DNA from: Steroidobacteraceae bacterium
GTDB taxonomy: Bacteria > Pseudomonadota > Gammaproteobacteria > Steroidobacterales > Steroidobacteraceae
Assembly: GCA_025451275.1 (NCBI GenBank)
Contig: JANWKR010000017.1
Span: 1 to 38,203 of the forward strand
Direction: 5' to 3'
DNA length: 38,203 nucleotides
Shown here: positions 24,693 to 32,940 of the stretch, in pieces
Layout: each line of letters starts with the position of its first letter
Numbering within the stretch: the first letter of the stretch is position 1
The notes under the pieces: model-generated
What the model saw: only the letters and a program-made list of their open reading frames with translations
Databases searched by the model: none
Told to the model about the DNA's origin: nothing
Program-made: the position numbers and the translations under genes

Positions 24693-25223
24693 ATGAAGCA
24701 GCACCTGGCCGTTTCGGCGATCGGCAGCGACCGCACGGGGATGGTCCACGAGCTGACCCGCGTCATCAGCGAGTCGGGGGGTAATATCAGCGAGAGCCGC
24801 ATGGCGAACCTCGGCAACGAGTTCGCGATGCTGCTGTTGGTGTCCGGCAACTGGCACGCGCTGGCGAAACTCGAGACCGAACTCAAACGCCTCGCCGAGA
24901 CCAATAATCTCAGCATTCACCTCAAGCGCACCGAGCCGCGCACGGCACGCACCGACATGCTGCCGTACTCGATCGACGTGGTGTGCCTCGACCAGAGCGG
25001 CATCGTCTCCGGGCTGTCGGGCTTCTTCGCCACGCGTGGCATCGACATCGCCGAGGTGTCGACGCGCAGCTACCCGGCGGCGCACACCGGGGCGCCGATG
25101 TTTGCGGTGCAGATGATCGTCAACGTGCCGAGTCGCATCCACGTGGCGCACCTGCGCGAGGAGTTCATGGAGTTCTGCGATTCGCTCAACCTCGATGCCA
25201 TTCTCGAACCGGTGAAATCCTGA
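24693..25223 (+). CDS. gcvR: ACT-domain protein GcvR (glycine cleavage regulator)
   Basis: 176 residues with two ACT domains: residues 1-80 (LAVSAIGSDRTGMVHELTRV, ISESGGNISESRMANLGNEF) and 90-170 (YSIDVVCLDQSGIVSGLSGF, FATRGIDIAEVSTRSYP). In E. coli GcvR binds glycine and blocks the activator GcvA. The frame is open far upstream, but the ATG at 24693 starts the first ACT strand (MKQHLAVSAIG). A TACACT at 24642-24647 is a possible -10. bcp follows 7 bases later, so the two are co-transcribed, as in E. coli. Confidence 0.92.
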   Translation: MKQHLAVSAIGSDRTGMVHELTRVISESGGNISESRMANLGNEFAMLLLVSGNWHALAKLETELKRLAETNNLSIHLKRTEPRTARTDMLPYSIDVVCLDQSGIVSGLSGFFATRGIDIAEVSTRSYPAAHTGAPMFAVQMIVNVPSRIHVAHLREEFMEFCDSLNLDAILEPVKS

Positions 25224-25230
25224 AAGCGCA

Positions 25231-25698
25231 ATGCCAAAGATCAGTGTAGGGACAAGAGTGCCTGAGTTCGCCGTGCCCATGACCGGCGGCGGCACGTGGA
25301 GCCTCAAGGAAGCTTCGGGCAAAAAGCTGGTGATCTATTTCTACCCGCGCGACCTGACCTCCGGGTGCACGCGCGAGGCGCAGGACTTCCGCGACCTGCA
25401 TGCGGCGTTCCGCAAGGCCGGAGTGCAGGTGGTCGGGGTGTCACGCGACCCGGTCGCCTCGCACGACAAGTTCGCCGCCCGGGAATCCCTGCCCTTCCCC
25501 CTGCTCGCAGACCCGGACGAGAAGGTCTGCAAGCTGTTCGATGTCATCAAACAGAAAAGCATGTACGGCAGAAAGTACCTGGGGGTGGAGCGCAGCACCT
25601 TCCTGCTCGACGGCGCTGCTCGGCTGCGGCAGGAGTGGCGCAAGGTGAAGGTTCCCGGTCACGCGGAGGAAGTCCTTGAAGCAGCGCAGCGTCTATGA
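25231..25698 (+). CDS. bcp: Thioredoxin-dependent peroxiredoxin Bcp (PrxQ)
   Basis: 155-residue peroxiredoxin that reduces hydroperoxides. The peroxidatic Cys46 sits in YFYPRDLTSGCTREAQDF, where Ser replaces the Pro usual in the family (TPGC). There is no Cys five residues later and none in the following helix where the other PrxQ type has its resolving Cys; the only other Cys is 100 (DEKVCKLFDV). It may act as a 1-Cys enzyme or use Cys100. The C-terminal GVERSTFLLD is typical. The 3' end overlaps the PIN-PhoH gene by 23 bases. Confidence 0.94.
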   Translation: MPKISVGTRVPEFAVPMTGGGTWSLKEASGKKLVIYFYPRDLTSGCTREAQDFRDLHAAFRKAGVQVVGVSRDPVASHDKFAARESLPFPLLADPDEKVCKLFDVIKQKSMYGRKYLGVERSTFLLDGAARLRQEWRKVKVPGHAEEVLEAAQRL

Positions 25699-27154
25699 AC
25701 CCGGCCCCACGACCGGCCTCGCGGCCAGCACTCGCGACGTGAAGGGGCGCTCGCGCGCCGGTCGCCGCCTGTTCGTGCTTGACACGAACGTGCTGATGCA
25801 CGACCCGACGGCGATCTTCCGCTTCGAGGAGCACGACGTTTACCTGCCGATGATCGTGCTCGAGGAGCTGGACGCCCACAAGAAGGGCCTGTCGGAAGCC
25901 TCGCGCAACGTGCGCCAGGTGAGCCGCTTCCTCGACGACATGATGCGCGACGCCACCAAGGAGCAGATCGATCTCGGCCTCAAGCTGCCGAACGGTTACT
26001 CCGGCAATCACGGCAAGAAGCCCTCCTCGGGGCGGCTGTTCTTCCAGACGCGCCAGCTGGCCGGCGCGCTGCCGGCCAGCCTGCCCGGCCAGGGCGGCGA
26101 CAACGCGATCCTGGCGCAGACCCTGGCCCTGCAGAACGAGCAGGCCGATGCGCGCGTGATCCTGGTCTCCAAGGACATCAACCTGCGCATCAAGGCCGCG
26201 GTGCTCGGGGTGCACGCCGAGGACTACTACAGCGACAAGACGCTCGAGGACGCCGACGTCCTCTACAGCGGCATGGCGGCGCTGCCGACCGACTTCTGGG
26301 AGCGGCACGGCAAGGACATGCGCTCCTGGAAGGAAGCCGAGCGCACCTTCTACGAGATCACCGGTCCGGCGGTGCGCGAGTGGCAGCCGAACCAGGGCGT
26401 GTTCGAGGACACGCCCGAGGGCATCGAGGGCATCGTGCGGCGCATGTCGGGCGACACCGCGACGCTGGAGCTGACGCGCGACTACCGCAACGAGCGCCAC
26501 AACGTCTGGGGCGTGACGGCGCGCAACCGCGAGCAGAATTTCGCGCTCAACCTGCTCATGGACCCGGAGGTCGACTTCGTCACGGTGCTGGGACCTGCCG
26601 GCACCGGCAAGACGCTGCTGGCGCTCGCCGCCGGCCTGATGCAGACGCTCGAGACCAACCGCTTCGTCGAGATCATCATGACGCGCGTGACCATCCCGCT
26701 CGGCGAGGACATCGGCTTCCTGCCCGGTACCGAGGAGGAAAAGATGGAGCCGTGGATGGGTGCGCTCATGGACAACCTCGAGGTGCTCACCGGCTCGCAG
26801 GAGGGCGGCAACTGGGGTCGTGCCGCGACCAATGACCTGCTGCGCAACCGCATCAAGATCCGCTCGCTCAACTTCATGCGCGGCCGCACCTTCCTCAACC
26901 GCTTCCTGATCCTGGACGAGGCGCAGAACCTCACGCCCAAGCAGATGAAGGCGCTGGTCACGCGCGCCGGGCCCGGCACCAAGCTCGCCTGCCTCGGCAA
27001 CATCGCGCAGATCGACACCCCGTACCTCACGGAGATGACCTCCGGACTCACCTACGCCGTCAACCGCTTCCGCGGCTGGGCCCACTCCGGGCACGTCACG
27101 CTGGTGCGCGGGGAGCGCTCGCGGCTCGCCGACTTCGCCTCCGACATGCTCTAG
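25676..27154 (+). CDS. PIN-PhoH family ATPase/ribonuclease (PhoH2 type, TTG start)
   Basis: 492 residues joining an N-terminal PIN nuclease domain (about 30-170; VLDTNVLMHDP with Asp36, VLEELDAHKKG, and the acidic LVSKDINLRIKA) to a C-terminal PhoH P-loop ATPase (about 270-492; GPAGTGKT at 306-313, FLILDEAQNLTPKQMKAL, GNIAQIDTPY). Proteins of this architecture have been reported as RNA helicase/RNases. The TTG at 25676 has GGAGG (25665-25669) 6 bases upstream and overlaps bcp by 23 bases; no in-frame ATG fits. No small antitoxin gene precedes it. Confidence 0.93.
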   Translation: MKQRSVYEPGPTTGLAASTRDVKGRSRAGRRLFVLDTNVLMHDPTAIFRFEEHDVYLPMIVLEELDAHKKGLSEASRNVRQVSRFLDDMMRDATKEQIDLGLKLPNGYSGNHGKKPSSGRLFFQTRQLAGALPASLPGQGGDNAILAQTLALQNEQADARVILVSKDINLRIKAAVLGVHAEDYYSDKTLEDADVLYSGMAALPTDFWERHGKDMRSWKEAERTFYEITGPAVREWQPNQGVFEDTPEGIEGIVRRMSGDTATLELTRDYRNERHNVWGVTARNREQNFALNLLMDPEVDFVTVLGPAGTGKTLLALAAGLMQTLETNRFVEIIMTRVTIPLGEDIGFLPGTEEEKMEPWMGALMDNLEVLTGSQEGGNWGRAATNDLLRNRIKIRSLNFMRGRTFLNRFLILDEAQNLTPKQMKALVTRAGPGTKLACLGNIAQIDTPYLTEMTSGLTYAVNRFRGWAHSGHVTLVRGERSRLADFASDML

Positions 27155-27187
27155 GTGTACGCGTTGGGGGCCACCCCCGTGACGCTC

Positions 27188-27204
27188 CTGTAAGCGTCTG
27201 TAAG
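27188..27204 (+). repeat. Tandem CTGTAAG repeat before the BepA-type gene
   Basis: CTGTAAG at 27188-27194 and again at 27198-27204, ten bases apart, followed at once by TATAGG (27205-27210), a -10 candidate. The pattern GTAAG-N5-GTAAG resembles the CpxR box GTAAA-N5-GTAAA of the envelope-stress regulator and, more loosely, other OmpR-family sites. Placement next to an envelope quality-control protease fits such control. Inferred from pattern only. Confidence 0.45.
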
Positions 27205-27218
27205 TATAGGGAAACTTG

Positions 27219-27237
27219 GGACCGCTGCCGGCGGTCC
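27219..27237 (+). other. Leader hairpin before the BepA-type gene
   Basis: GGACCGC (27219-27225) and GCGGTCC (27231-27237) form a 7-base-pair stem with a 5-base loop, ending 8 bases before the ATG at 27246, exactly where a ribosome site would be expected; none is visible. It may limit translation. Confidence 0.35.
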
Positions 27238-27245
27238 AACCCGCG

Positions 27246-28775
27246 ATGATGCGCCGACTGCCCCTGCTGCTTGCGACCGCCGCGCTGAGCGCTGCCACCA
27301 CGGTGGCGGCGGCCGCCCCGCAGTCGGGCCAGCCGATCCTGAACGCACCGCCGGCCGGCTCCGACCTGCCGGACATGGGCAGCCCCGCCGCCGCGCTGCT
27401 GTCGCAGAGCGACGAGTACCGCCTCGGTGCCATGGTCGCCAAGCAGCTGCGCGACCAGAACGCGATCCTCGAAGACCCCGAAATCAGCGAGTACATCAAC
27501 GGCGTCGGCATGCGGCTCGCCTCGCAGAGCGCCGAGGGCGGCAAGGGCTTCCAGTACTTCGTGATCAAGGACCCGCAGATCAACGCGTTTGCGGTGCCGG
27601 GCGGCTTCGTGTTCATCAACGCCGGCACGGTGCTGGCGAGTTCGACCGAGTCGGAGCTCGCGGGCGTGATGGCGCACGAGACCGCGCACGTCACGCAGCA
27701 CCACATCGCGCGCATGATCCGCAACCAGCAGCAGCAGAGCATCACCTCCGCCGCGGCGCTGCTCGCGGCCATCCTGCTCGGCGCCATCGGCGGCGGCCAG
27801 GCGATGGAGGGCGGCATCGTCGCCGCCCAGGGCATGGCGGTGCAGCAGGAAATCAACTTCACGCGCGACAACGAATGGGAAGCCGACCGCGTCGGCATCG
27901 GCTTCCTGGCCGGTGCCGGCTACGATCCCAACGGCATGGGCACGATGTTCGAGACCATGAGCCGGCACGAAGGGCTCGCGGCCACCTACATTCCGGCGAT
28001 GCTCATCGATCACCCGATGACCACCGACCGCATCGCCGAGCAGAAGGCGCGGGCGGCGCAGTTCCCGCCGCGCAGCGGCGGCGACTCGCCGAGCTACGAG
28101 CTGGTGCGCGAGCGGGTGCGGGTCGTGACCACGACCGCGGACGTCGACATCGCCGCCCAGTACGCCTACAAGCTCGCGCACGGCCAGGACACGCTCGGCA
28201 ACCGCTACGGCGAAGCGCTGGCGCTCATGAACGGCAACCGCGCCGAGGAAGCGGTCAAGATCCTCACCCCAATGGTGCAGGAGCACGAGGGCATCACGCT
28301 GCTGCACGCCGCGCTCGGCCAGGCCCAGGCGCGTGCCGGGCACGTCCACGAGGCGCTCGCGACCTTCCAGCACGCCGCCAAGCTGTTTCCGCGCAACGTG
28401 CCGGTGACGGTGCGCTACGCCGAGGCGCTGATGGCGGCCGGTCGTCCCATGGACGCGCACAACATGCTGCTCGACCTGTTCAACAACGTGCCGCCGACGC
28501 CGGACCAGATCCGCCTCACGGCGCTGGCCGCGAGCGCCGCGGGCGATGCCGGCGATGCCTACTTCTACATGGGCGAATACCAGCTGGCGGGCGGCGAGCT
28601 CAATCTCGCGGCGCAGCAGCTGCAGCTGGCGCTGGCTTCACCACACATCAACCAGATCCAGCGCCAGCGCTACCAGGCGCGCCTCGATGAGGTGCGCGAC
28701 TACCTCGCCAGCATCCGCAAGCGCCAGTTCAGCGCCGACAACGGCGACCAGGGACAGCAGGGCCGCGGCCGCTGA
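27246..28775 (+). CDS. bepA: M48 family periplasmic metalloprotease with TPR repeats (BepA-like)
   Basis: 509 residues; E. coli BepA (YfgC) is 487. A signal peptide (RRLPLLLATAALSAATTVAA) precedes the M48 domain: zinc motif HETAH at residues 144-148, the third ligand region NEWEADRVG near 209, and DHPMTTDRIAE of the regulatory loop. The C-terminal third is TPR-like helices (AVKILTPMVQEHEGITLLHA, EALATFQHAAKLFPRNVPVT). BepA helps or degrades stalled LptD and other BAM substrates. Two adjacent ATGs (27246, 27249) can start it. Followed by mlaA. Confidence 0.94.
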   Translation: MMRRLPLLLATAALSAATTVAAAAPQSGQPILNAPPAGSDLPDMGSPAAALLSQSDEYRLGAMVAKQLRDQNAILEDPEISEYINGVGMRLASQSAEGGKGFQYFVIKDPQINAFAVPGGFVFINAGTVLASSTESELAGVMAHETAHVTQHHIARMIRNQQQQSITSAAALLAAILLGAIGGGQAMEGGIVAAQGMAVQQEINFTRDNEWEADRVGIGFLAGAGYDPNGMGTMFETMSRHEGLAATYIPAMLIDHPMTTDRIAEQKARAAQFPPRSGGDSPSYELVRERVRVVTTTADVDIAAQYAYKLAHGQDTLGNRYGEALALMNGNRAEEAVKILTPMVQEHEGITLLHAALGQAQARAGHVHEALATFQHAAKLFPRNVPVTVRYAEALMAAGRPMDAHNMLLDLFNNVPPTPDQIRLTALAASAAGDAGDAYFYMGEYQLAGGELNLAAQQLQLALASPHINQIQRQRYQARLDEVRDYLASIRKRQFSADNGDQGQQGRGR

Positions 28776-28803
28776 GCTTAAGCGCCCGGGCCGCGCGGCG
28801 CTC

Positions 28804-28819
28804 CGCCCCGGCCGGGGCG
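28804..28819. terminator. G+C palindrome between the BepA-type gene and mlaA
   Basis: CGCCCC (28804-28809), GGCC, GGGGCG (28814-28819) is a perfect 16-base palindrome 28 bases after the protease stop and before the mlaA promoter. It could end the upstream transcript. No T tract. Confidence 0.35.
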
Positions 28820-28827
28820 CACGCGGC

Positions 28828-28836
28828 TGTTACAAT
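28828..28836 (+). promoter_or_regulatory. Extended -10 promoter for mlaA
   Basis: TG (28828-28829), one base, TACAAT (28831-28836) matches an extended -10 element with 5 of 6 core bases. Transcription would start near 28843, about 20 bases before the mlaA ATG. No clear -35, as expected for extended sites. Confidence 0.5.
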
Positions 28837-28864
28837 GCGGGCTCCGTTTGTCTGTGGATCCCCA

Positions 28865-29704
28865 ATGTCACGCACTGCCCGCGCCTCCCTGCCCTTGCTC
28901 TGCCTGCTGTTCCTGTGCGGCTGCGCCACGCTGCCACCCGGCAGCAAGCGCGATCAGCGCGATCCGTGGGAGCGCATGAACCGCGCCACCTACACGTTCA
29001 ACGACAAGTTCGACAAGGCCATCGCCCGTCCGGTGGCGCGCGGCTACCGCAAGGTCACGCCGCACTTCGTACAGACCGGCATCCGCAACGTCTTCGACAA
29101 CGTCGATACCACGATCGTCATGGTGAACGACCTGCTGCAGGGGCAGTTCAAGCCGTTCGTCAACGACTTCAGCCGCCTGCTGCTCAACTCCACGCTCGGC
29201 ATCGGCGGCCTGTTTGACCCGGCCACCGCCGCCGGGCTCGAGAAGAACGACCGCGACTTCGGCCAGACGCTCGGCAAGTGGGGCGTGAAGAGCGGCCCGT
29301 ACGTGGTGATACCGTTCCTCGGGCCGAGCGACGTGCGCGATGCCTTCGGCAAGGTGGCTGACACCTACAGCACACCGCGCACCTACCTCATCAAGAACAG
29401 CTACTGGTACTACGGCACCTGGCTGCTCGACAAGGTCGACCAGCGCTCGCGCCTGCTCGACTATGACCACCTGATCGACGGCGCCTACGATCCCTACGCC
29501 TTCCTGCGCAACGCCTTCCTGCAGCGCCGCGACTTCAAGGTGCGCGGCGACCAGTCGCACGGCGATCAGGAGCAGGAGCAGGAGAACAAGCTCATGGAGG
29601 AGCTGGGCACGGACGACTCCGAGGCTGCCCCGGCACCCGCCCCGAACGGAACGCCGGGCGCCGCGCCATCGCCGCAGCCCAACGCCGCACCACCCAAGCC
29701 CTGA
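28865..29704 (+). CDS. mlaA: Outer-membrane lipoprotein MlaA (VacJ)
   Basis: 279-residue lipoprotein that removes mislocalised phospholipids from the outer leaflet and passes them to MlaC. Signal peptide RASLPLLCLLFLCG with lipobox LCGC (Cys20), then the MlaA core: DPWERMNRATYTFNDKFDKA, NVFDNVDTTIVMVNDLLQG, FGQTLGKWGVKSGPYVVIPF, LGPSDVRDAFG. The last 45 residues are a low-complexity Gln/Glu then Pro/Ala tail. The ATG at 28865 is used instead of one at 28835 that overlaps the promoter. It converges on the rest of the mla cluster. Confidence 0.95.
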   Translation: MSRTARASLPLLCLLFLCGCATLPPGSKRDQRDPWERMNRATYTFNDKFDKAIARPVARGYRKVTPHFVQTGIRNVFDNVDTTIVMVNDLLQGQFKPFVNDFSRLLLNSTLGIGGLFDPATAAGLEKNDRDFGQTLGKWGVKSGPYVVIPFLGPSDVRDAFGKVADTYSTPRTYLIKNSYWYYGTWLLDKVDQRSRLLDYDHLIDGAYDPYAFLRNAFLQRRDFKVRGDQSHGDQEQEQENKLMEELGTDDSEAAPAPAPNGTPGAAPSPQPNAAPPKP

Positions 29705-29728
29705 GCTGGGCGTGGCCGGCGGGGCGGC

Positions 29729-30076
29729 CTAGACGCCGCTCTGGAGCAGCTCCTGCACCTCGCTGATACGGCCGAGCGCGGCGAGGCCATCCGGCAGGCC
29801 GGTGTAGCGCAGCGTACGGCGCGCCGCCCGCGCGGCCGCCAGCCAGTCGATGAGCACCGCGAGCCCGGCACTGTCGGCGGCGCTGACGCCGCTGCAGTCG
29901 ACTTCCAGGCCGCCCGCGGCGGCGGCGAGCGCCTGGCGCCCAAGCTCGCGCGCCTTGCGTGCGGTCGCGAAGGTGAGCGGACCCTGGGCGGCGAGACGTC
30001 CGTCCGCCCCCGGCAGCAGCTGGAAGGTACCGGACGCGGGCGCTGGGCCCGCGGCGACGGGCGCGTGCGGCGCCAT
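29729..30076 (-). CDS. mlaB: STAS-domain protein MlaB
   Basis: 115 residues. The STAS fold is seen in LEVDCSGVSAADSAGLAVLI and DWLAAARAARRTLRYTGLP. MlaB binds the ATPase MlaF and is needed for stability and activity of the MlaFEDB transporter. Its ATG overlaps the mlaC stop by one base (TGATG), so it is coupled to mlaC and is last in the operon. A weak hairpin (29714-29729) lies between it and the converging mlaA. Confidence 0.9.
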   Translation of the reverse strand: MAPHAPVAAGPAPASGTFQLLPGADGRLAAQGPLTFATARKARELGRQALAAAAGGLEVDCSGVSAADSAGLAVLIDWLAAARAARRTLRYTGLPDGLAALGRISEVQELLQSGV

Positions 30077-30744
30077 CAGCCGCCGGACTGCTTGCCGATG
30101 GCGCTCGGCTTCTCGCCCGACTCGAGGCGCTTGATGACCGAGTCAATTCCCTGCTGCTCGATCTGCTCGCCGAAGTCGGTGCGGTAGCTGTTGACGTAGC
30201 TGATGCCGTCGATGACCACGTCCCAGGCCTTCCAGCCCTCGGGCGTCCTGAACAGGTAGTAGTTGACCGAGACGCGGTCGCCGTTGCTGCGCTTGACCTC
30301 GGTGCGCACGGTCGCGTTCTTGGCGTTCGCATCCACGTTGGTCGGGAAGATCTTCAGCCGGTCGGAGGTGAAGTCGACCAGGGCGGCGCCGTAGTTGTTG
30401 AGCAGCGAGTGGTAGAAGGCGTCGATGAAGCGCTTGCGCTGGTCGGGGGTCGCCGTGCGCCAGTGCTGGCCCAGCACCCCGCGCGCGGCGCGCTCGGTGT
30501 CGAAGTGCGGCAGCAGGTACTTGTCGACCAGCTGCGACACCTTGGACGGATCGCGCCGGTAGGCGTCGCGGTTCTTGTCGAGCTCGCCCAGCATGCCCTG
30601 GGCGGCAGTCTGCACCACTTCCGTGGGACCTTCGCCCGCGGGCGCGGCTGCCGCCGGGGCACCGCCCGCCGGCGGCGTGCCCTGCGCGAACACCAGCGCG
30701 GCCGCCAGCAGCATCGTGCTCATCGCCATGGTCGCATATCTCAT
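30076..30744 (-). CDS. mlaC: Periplasmic phospholipid carrier MlaC
   Basis: 222 residues. Signal peptide ATMAMSTMLLAAALVFAQ, a short Ala/Pro/Gly-rich linker, then the MlaC (Tol-Tol-Ttg2D) fold: VDKYLLPHFDTERAARGVLG, RFIDAFYHSLLNNYGAALVD, WKAWDVVIDGISYVNSYRTD. Carries phospholipids between MlaA and MlaFEDB. Start overlaps the mlaD stop as ATGA. Confidence 0.95.
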   Translation of the reverse strand: MRYATMAMSTMLLAAALVFAQGTPPAGGAPAAAAPAGEGPTEVVQTAAQGMLGELDKNRDAYRRDPSKVSQLVDKYLLPHFDTERAARGVLGQHWRTATPDQRKRFIDAFYHSLLNNYGAALVDFTSDRLKIFPTNVDANAKNATVRTEVKRSNGDRVSVNYYLFRTPEGWKAWDVVIDGISYVNSYRTDFGEQIEQQGIDSVIKRLESGEKPSAIGKQSGG

Positions 30745-31292
30745 TTCTTCGGCTCCGGCTTGCCCTGGTTGTCTGTGCCCTTGCCCTGATTGTCCGAGCC
30801 CTGCCCCGAGTTGTCACCTGAGCCGCTCTTGCTCGCGTAGTTCGCGAAGAACTTGTTGATGAGGCTCTCGAGCACGATCGCGGACTGCGTCTGATCGATG
30901 TGGCTGCCGTCCTTCAGGTAGGTGTCCTGGCCCCCCGGGCTCAGCCCGATGTACTTGCCACCCAGCAGTCCCTGCGTCTGGATGCTGGCGAAGGTGTCGT
31001 CGGGAATGTGCTTGTACTGCGGATCGACGCGCAGCGTCACGACCGCCTTGTAGGTCTGCGGGTCGAAGCGGATGGCGGATACGTCGCCGACCCGCACGCC
31101 CGCCATGGTGACCGGCGAGCCGACCTTCAGGTCCCCGATGTTGTCGAAGTCGGCGGTGACGTGGAACCCGGCCTTGGCGCCGCCGAACTTGATGCCGCTG
31201 GCCGGCAGCTGCGTGGTGAGGAACAGCAGGGCTGCAAATCCCAACAGCACAAACAGCCCGGTTCCGATTTCAAGAGTTCGATTGGCACGCAT
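30741..31292 (-). CDS. mlaD: MCE-domain protein MlaD
   Basis: 183 residues. One N-terminal membrane helix (IGTGLFVLLGFAALLFLTTQ), then the MCE domain (GFHVTADFDNIGDLKVGSPV, MAGVRVGDVSAIRFDPQTYK, LLGGKYIGLSPGG) and the central-pore helix region (QSAIVLESLINKFFANYAS). The tail after residue 155 is Gly/Ser/Gln/Asn-rich with two close copies of DNQGK, probably disordered. Forms the hexameric periplasmic channel of the transporter. 15 bases after mlaE. Confidence 0.95.
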   Translation of the reverse strand: MRANRTLEIGTGLFVLLGFAALLFLTTQLPASGIKFGGAKAGFHVTADFDNIGDLKVGSPVTMAGVRVGDVSAIRFDPQTYKAVVTLRVDPQYKHIPDDTFASIQTQGLLGGKYIGLSPGGQDTYLKDGSHIDQTQSAIVLESLINKFFANYASKSGSGDNSGQGSDNQGKGTDNQGKPEPKK

Positions 31293-31307
31293 GCAGGTAA
31301 GTTCCTC

Positions 31308-32072
31308 TTACAGGAAGGCCGCCGTCAACACGTAATCGAGCAGCAGCGTGAGCACGGACGAGGCCACGACGGTACGCGTGGTGGCCATGCCGACGCCGGC
31401 CGCGGTCGGCTCGGCGTGGTAGCCCTCGTGCACGGCAATCAGGCTGCAGGCGACGCCGAACACGACGCTCTTCATCACGCCTTCGTAGATGTTGTGCAGC
31501 CCGACTGCGCCCTGCATCTGCGACCAGAACACGCCGCGGTCGACGCCCATCAGCTGCACGCCGATCAGCTGCGCACCGTACAGGCCCACGATGCTGAAGA
31601 TGGCCGTGAGCAGCGGCATGGCGATGACGCCGCCGAGGAAGCGCGGCGCCGCCACGTAGCGCAGCGGATTGACCGCCATGATCTCCATGGCAGTGAGCTG
31701 GTCGGTGGCGCGCATCAGGCCGATCTCGGAGGTGAGCGCGGTGCCGGCGCGGCCGGCGAACAGCAGCGCCGTGATCACCGGCGCCAGCTCCTTCAGCAGC
31801 CCGAGGGCGGCTGCGATGCCGAGCGCCTCGACCGAACCGAAGCGTTGCAGCAGATCGTAGCCCTGCAGCCCCAGCACCATGCCGACGAACAGCCCCGAAA
31901 GCATGATGATGATCAGCGAGCGCGCGCCGGCGTTGTAGATCTGGTACACGATCAGGCGCGGACGCGCCAGCGCCGGCACGCACTGCATCAGCAGCTGCAC
32001 CAGAAAGATGACCACCGCGCCGAGGCGCCGCAGGCCCTCGAGCAACACGCCGTCGCGAGTGGCCGTGGTCAC
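31308..32072 (-). CDS. mlaE: Phospholipid ABC transporter permease MlaE (GTG start)
   Basis: 254-residue MlaE/YrbE permease with several membrane helices. Family strings: SLIIIMLSGLFVGMVLGLQG, LGLLKELAPVITALLFAGRA, LTSEIGLMRATDQLTAMEIM. It starts at GTG (32070-32072), overlapping the mlaF stop as GTGA, so the two are translationally coupled. Confidence 0.95.
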   Translation of the reverse strand: MTTATRDGVLLEGLRRLGAVVIFLVQLLMQCVPALARPRLIVYQIYNAGARSLIIIMLSGLFVGMVLGLQGYDLLQRFGSVEALGIAAALGLLKELAPVITALLFAGRAGTALTSEIGLMRATDQLTAMEIMAVNPLRYVAAPRFLGGVIAMPLLTAIFSIVGLYGAQLIGVQLMGVDRGVFWSQMQGAVGLHNIYEGVMKSVVFGVACSLIAVHEGYHAEPTAAGVGMATTRTVVASSVLTLLLDYVLTAAFL

Positions 32073-32911
32073 GGCTCTTCCGCCGCGAGCAGCTGCGCCG
32101 CGTAGTCCGGCGCCGGGTAATGGAACTCCACCGGGCCGTCGGGGCTGCCGGTCATGAACTGGCGCACCGCCGGCGAGTCGCTCGCGCGCAGCTGCGCCGG
32201 CGTGCCGGCCGCGGCGATGCGCCCGCCCGACAGCAGGTAGCTGTCATCGGCGATGGTGGCGAGCTCCTGCACGTCGTGCGATACGACGATGCTGGTGATG
32301 CCGAGGGCGGCGTTCATGTGCTTGATGAGGCGCTGGATCACGCCGAGCGAGATCGGGTCGAGCCCCACGAACGGCTCGTCGTAGATCAGCACCTCCGGAT
32401 CCATGACGATGGCGCGCGCCAGCGCCACGCGCCGTGCCATGCCGCCCGACAGCTCCCCGGGCATGAGCTCGGCGGCGCCGCGCAGGCCCACCGCCTGCAG
32501 CTTGGTGAGCACCAGTGTGCGCACCAGCGCCTCGGGCAGATCGGTGTGCTCGCGGACCGGGAAGGCGACGTTCTCGAACACGTCGAGATCGGTGAGCAGC
32601 GCGCCGTTCTGGAACAGCATGCCCATGCGCTGGCGCAGCGCGTAGATCCCGCGGCCGCCGAGCGTTGCCAGGTCCCGGCCGAACACCCGCACCTGGCCGC
32701 GGCTGGCCCTGATCTGTGCGGTGATGAGTCTCAGCAGCGTCGTCTTGCCGGTGCCGCTCGGACCCATGATGGCGGTGATGCGGCCGCGGCGCACGGTGAG
32801 ATCGAGCCCGGCAAAGATGGGCCGGCCGCCGACGGCGTAGTGCACGTCGCGCACCTCCACCACCGCTTCTGCCGTGGCGGCCGCAGCCGGCGGGGGAGCG
32901 GGGCTGGTCAC
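32069..32911 (-). CDS. mlaF: Phospholipid ABC transporter ATPase MlaF
   Basis: 280 residues (E. coli 269). Walker A GPSGTGKT at 50-57, Q-loop MLFQNGALLTDLDVFENVAF, signature ELSGGMARRVALARAI, Walker B VLIYDEPFVGLDP, switch His in IVVSHDVQEL. The start is uncertain: GTG at 32911 gives an Ala/Pro-rich leader before the first strand VVEVRDVHYAVGG; no strong ribosome site is visible. The frame is open further into the aldolase gene. 29 bases after the aldolase stop in the same direction. Confidence 0.94.
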   Translation of the reverse strand: MTSPAPPPAAAATAEAVVEVRDVHYAVGGRPIFAGLDLTVRRGRITAIMGPSGTGKTTLLRLITAQIRASRGQVRVFGRDLATLGGRGIYALRQRMGMLFQNGALLTDLDVFENVAFPVREHTDLPEALVRTLVLTKLQAVGLRGAAELMPGELSGGMARRVALARAIVMDPEVLIYDEPFVGLDPISLGVIQRLIKHMNAALGITSIVVSHDVQELATIADDSYLLSGGRIAAAGTPAQLRASDSPAVRQFMTGSPDGPVEFHYPAPDYAAQLLAAEEP

Positions 32912-32940
32912 GCGGGACGCAACGGCCGCCAGTGACGGCG

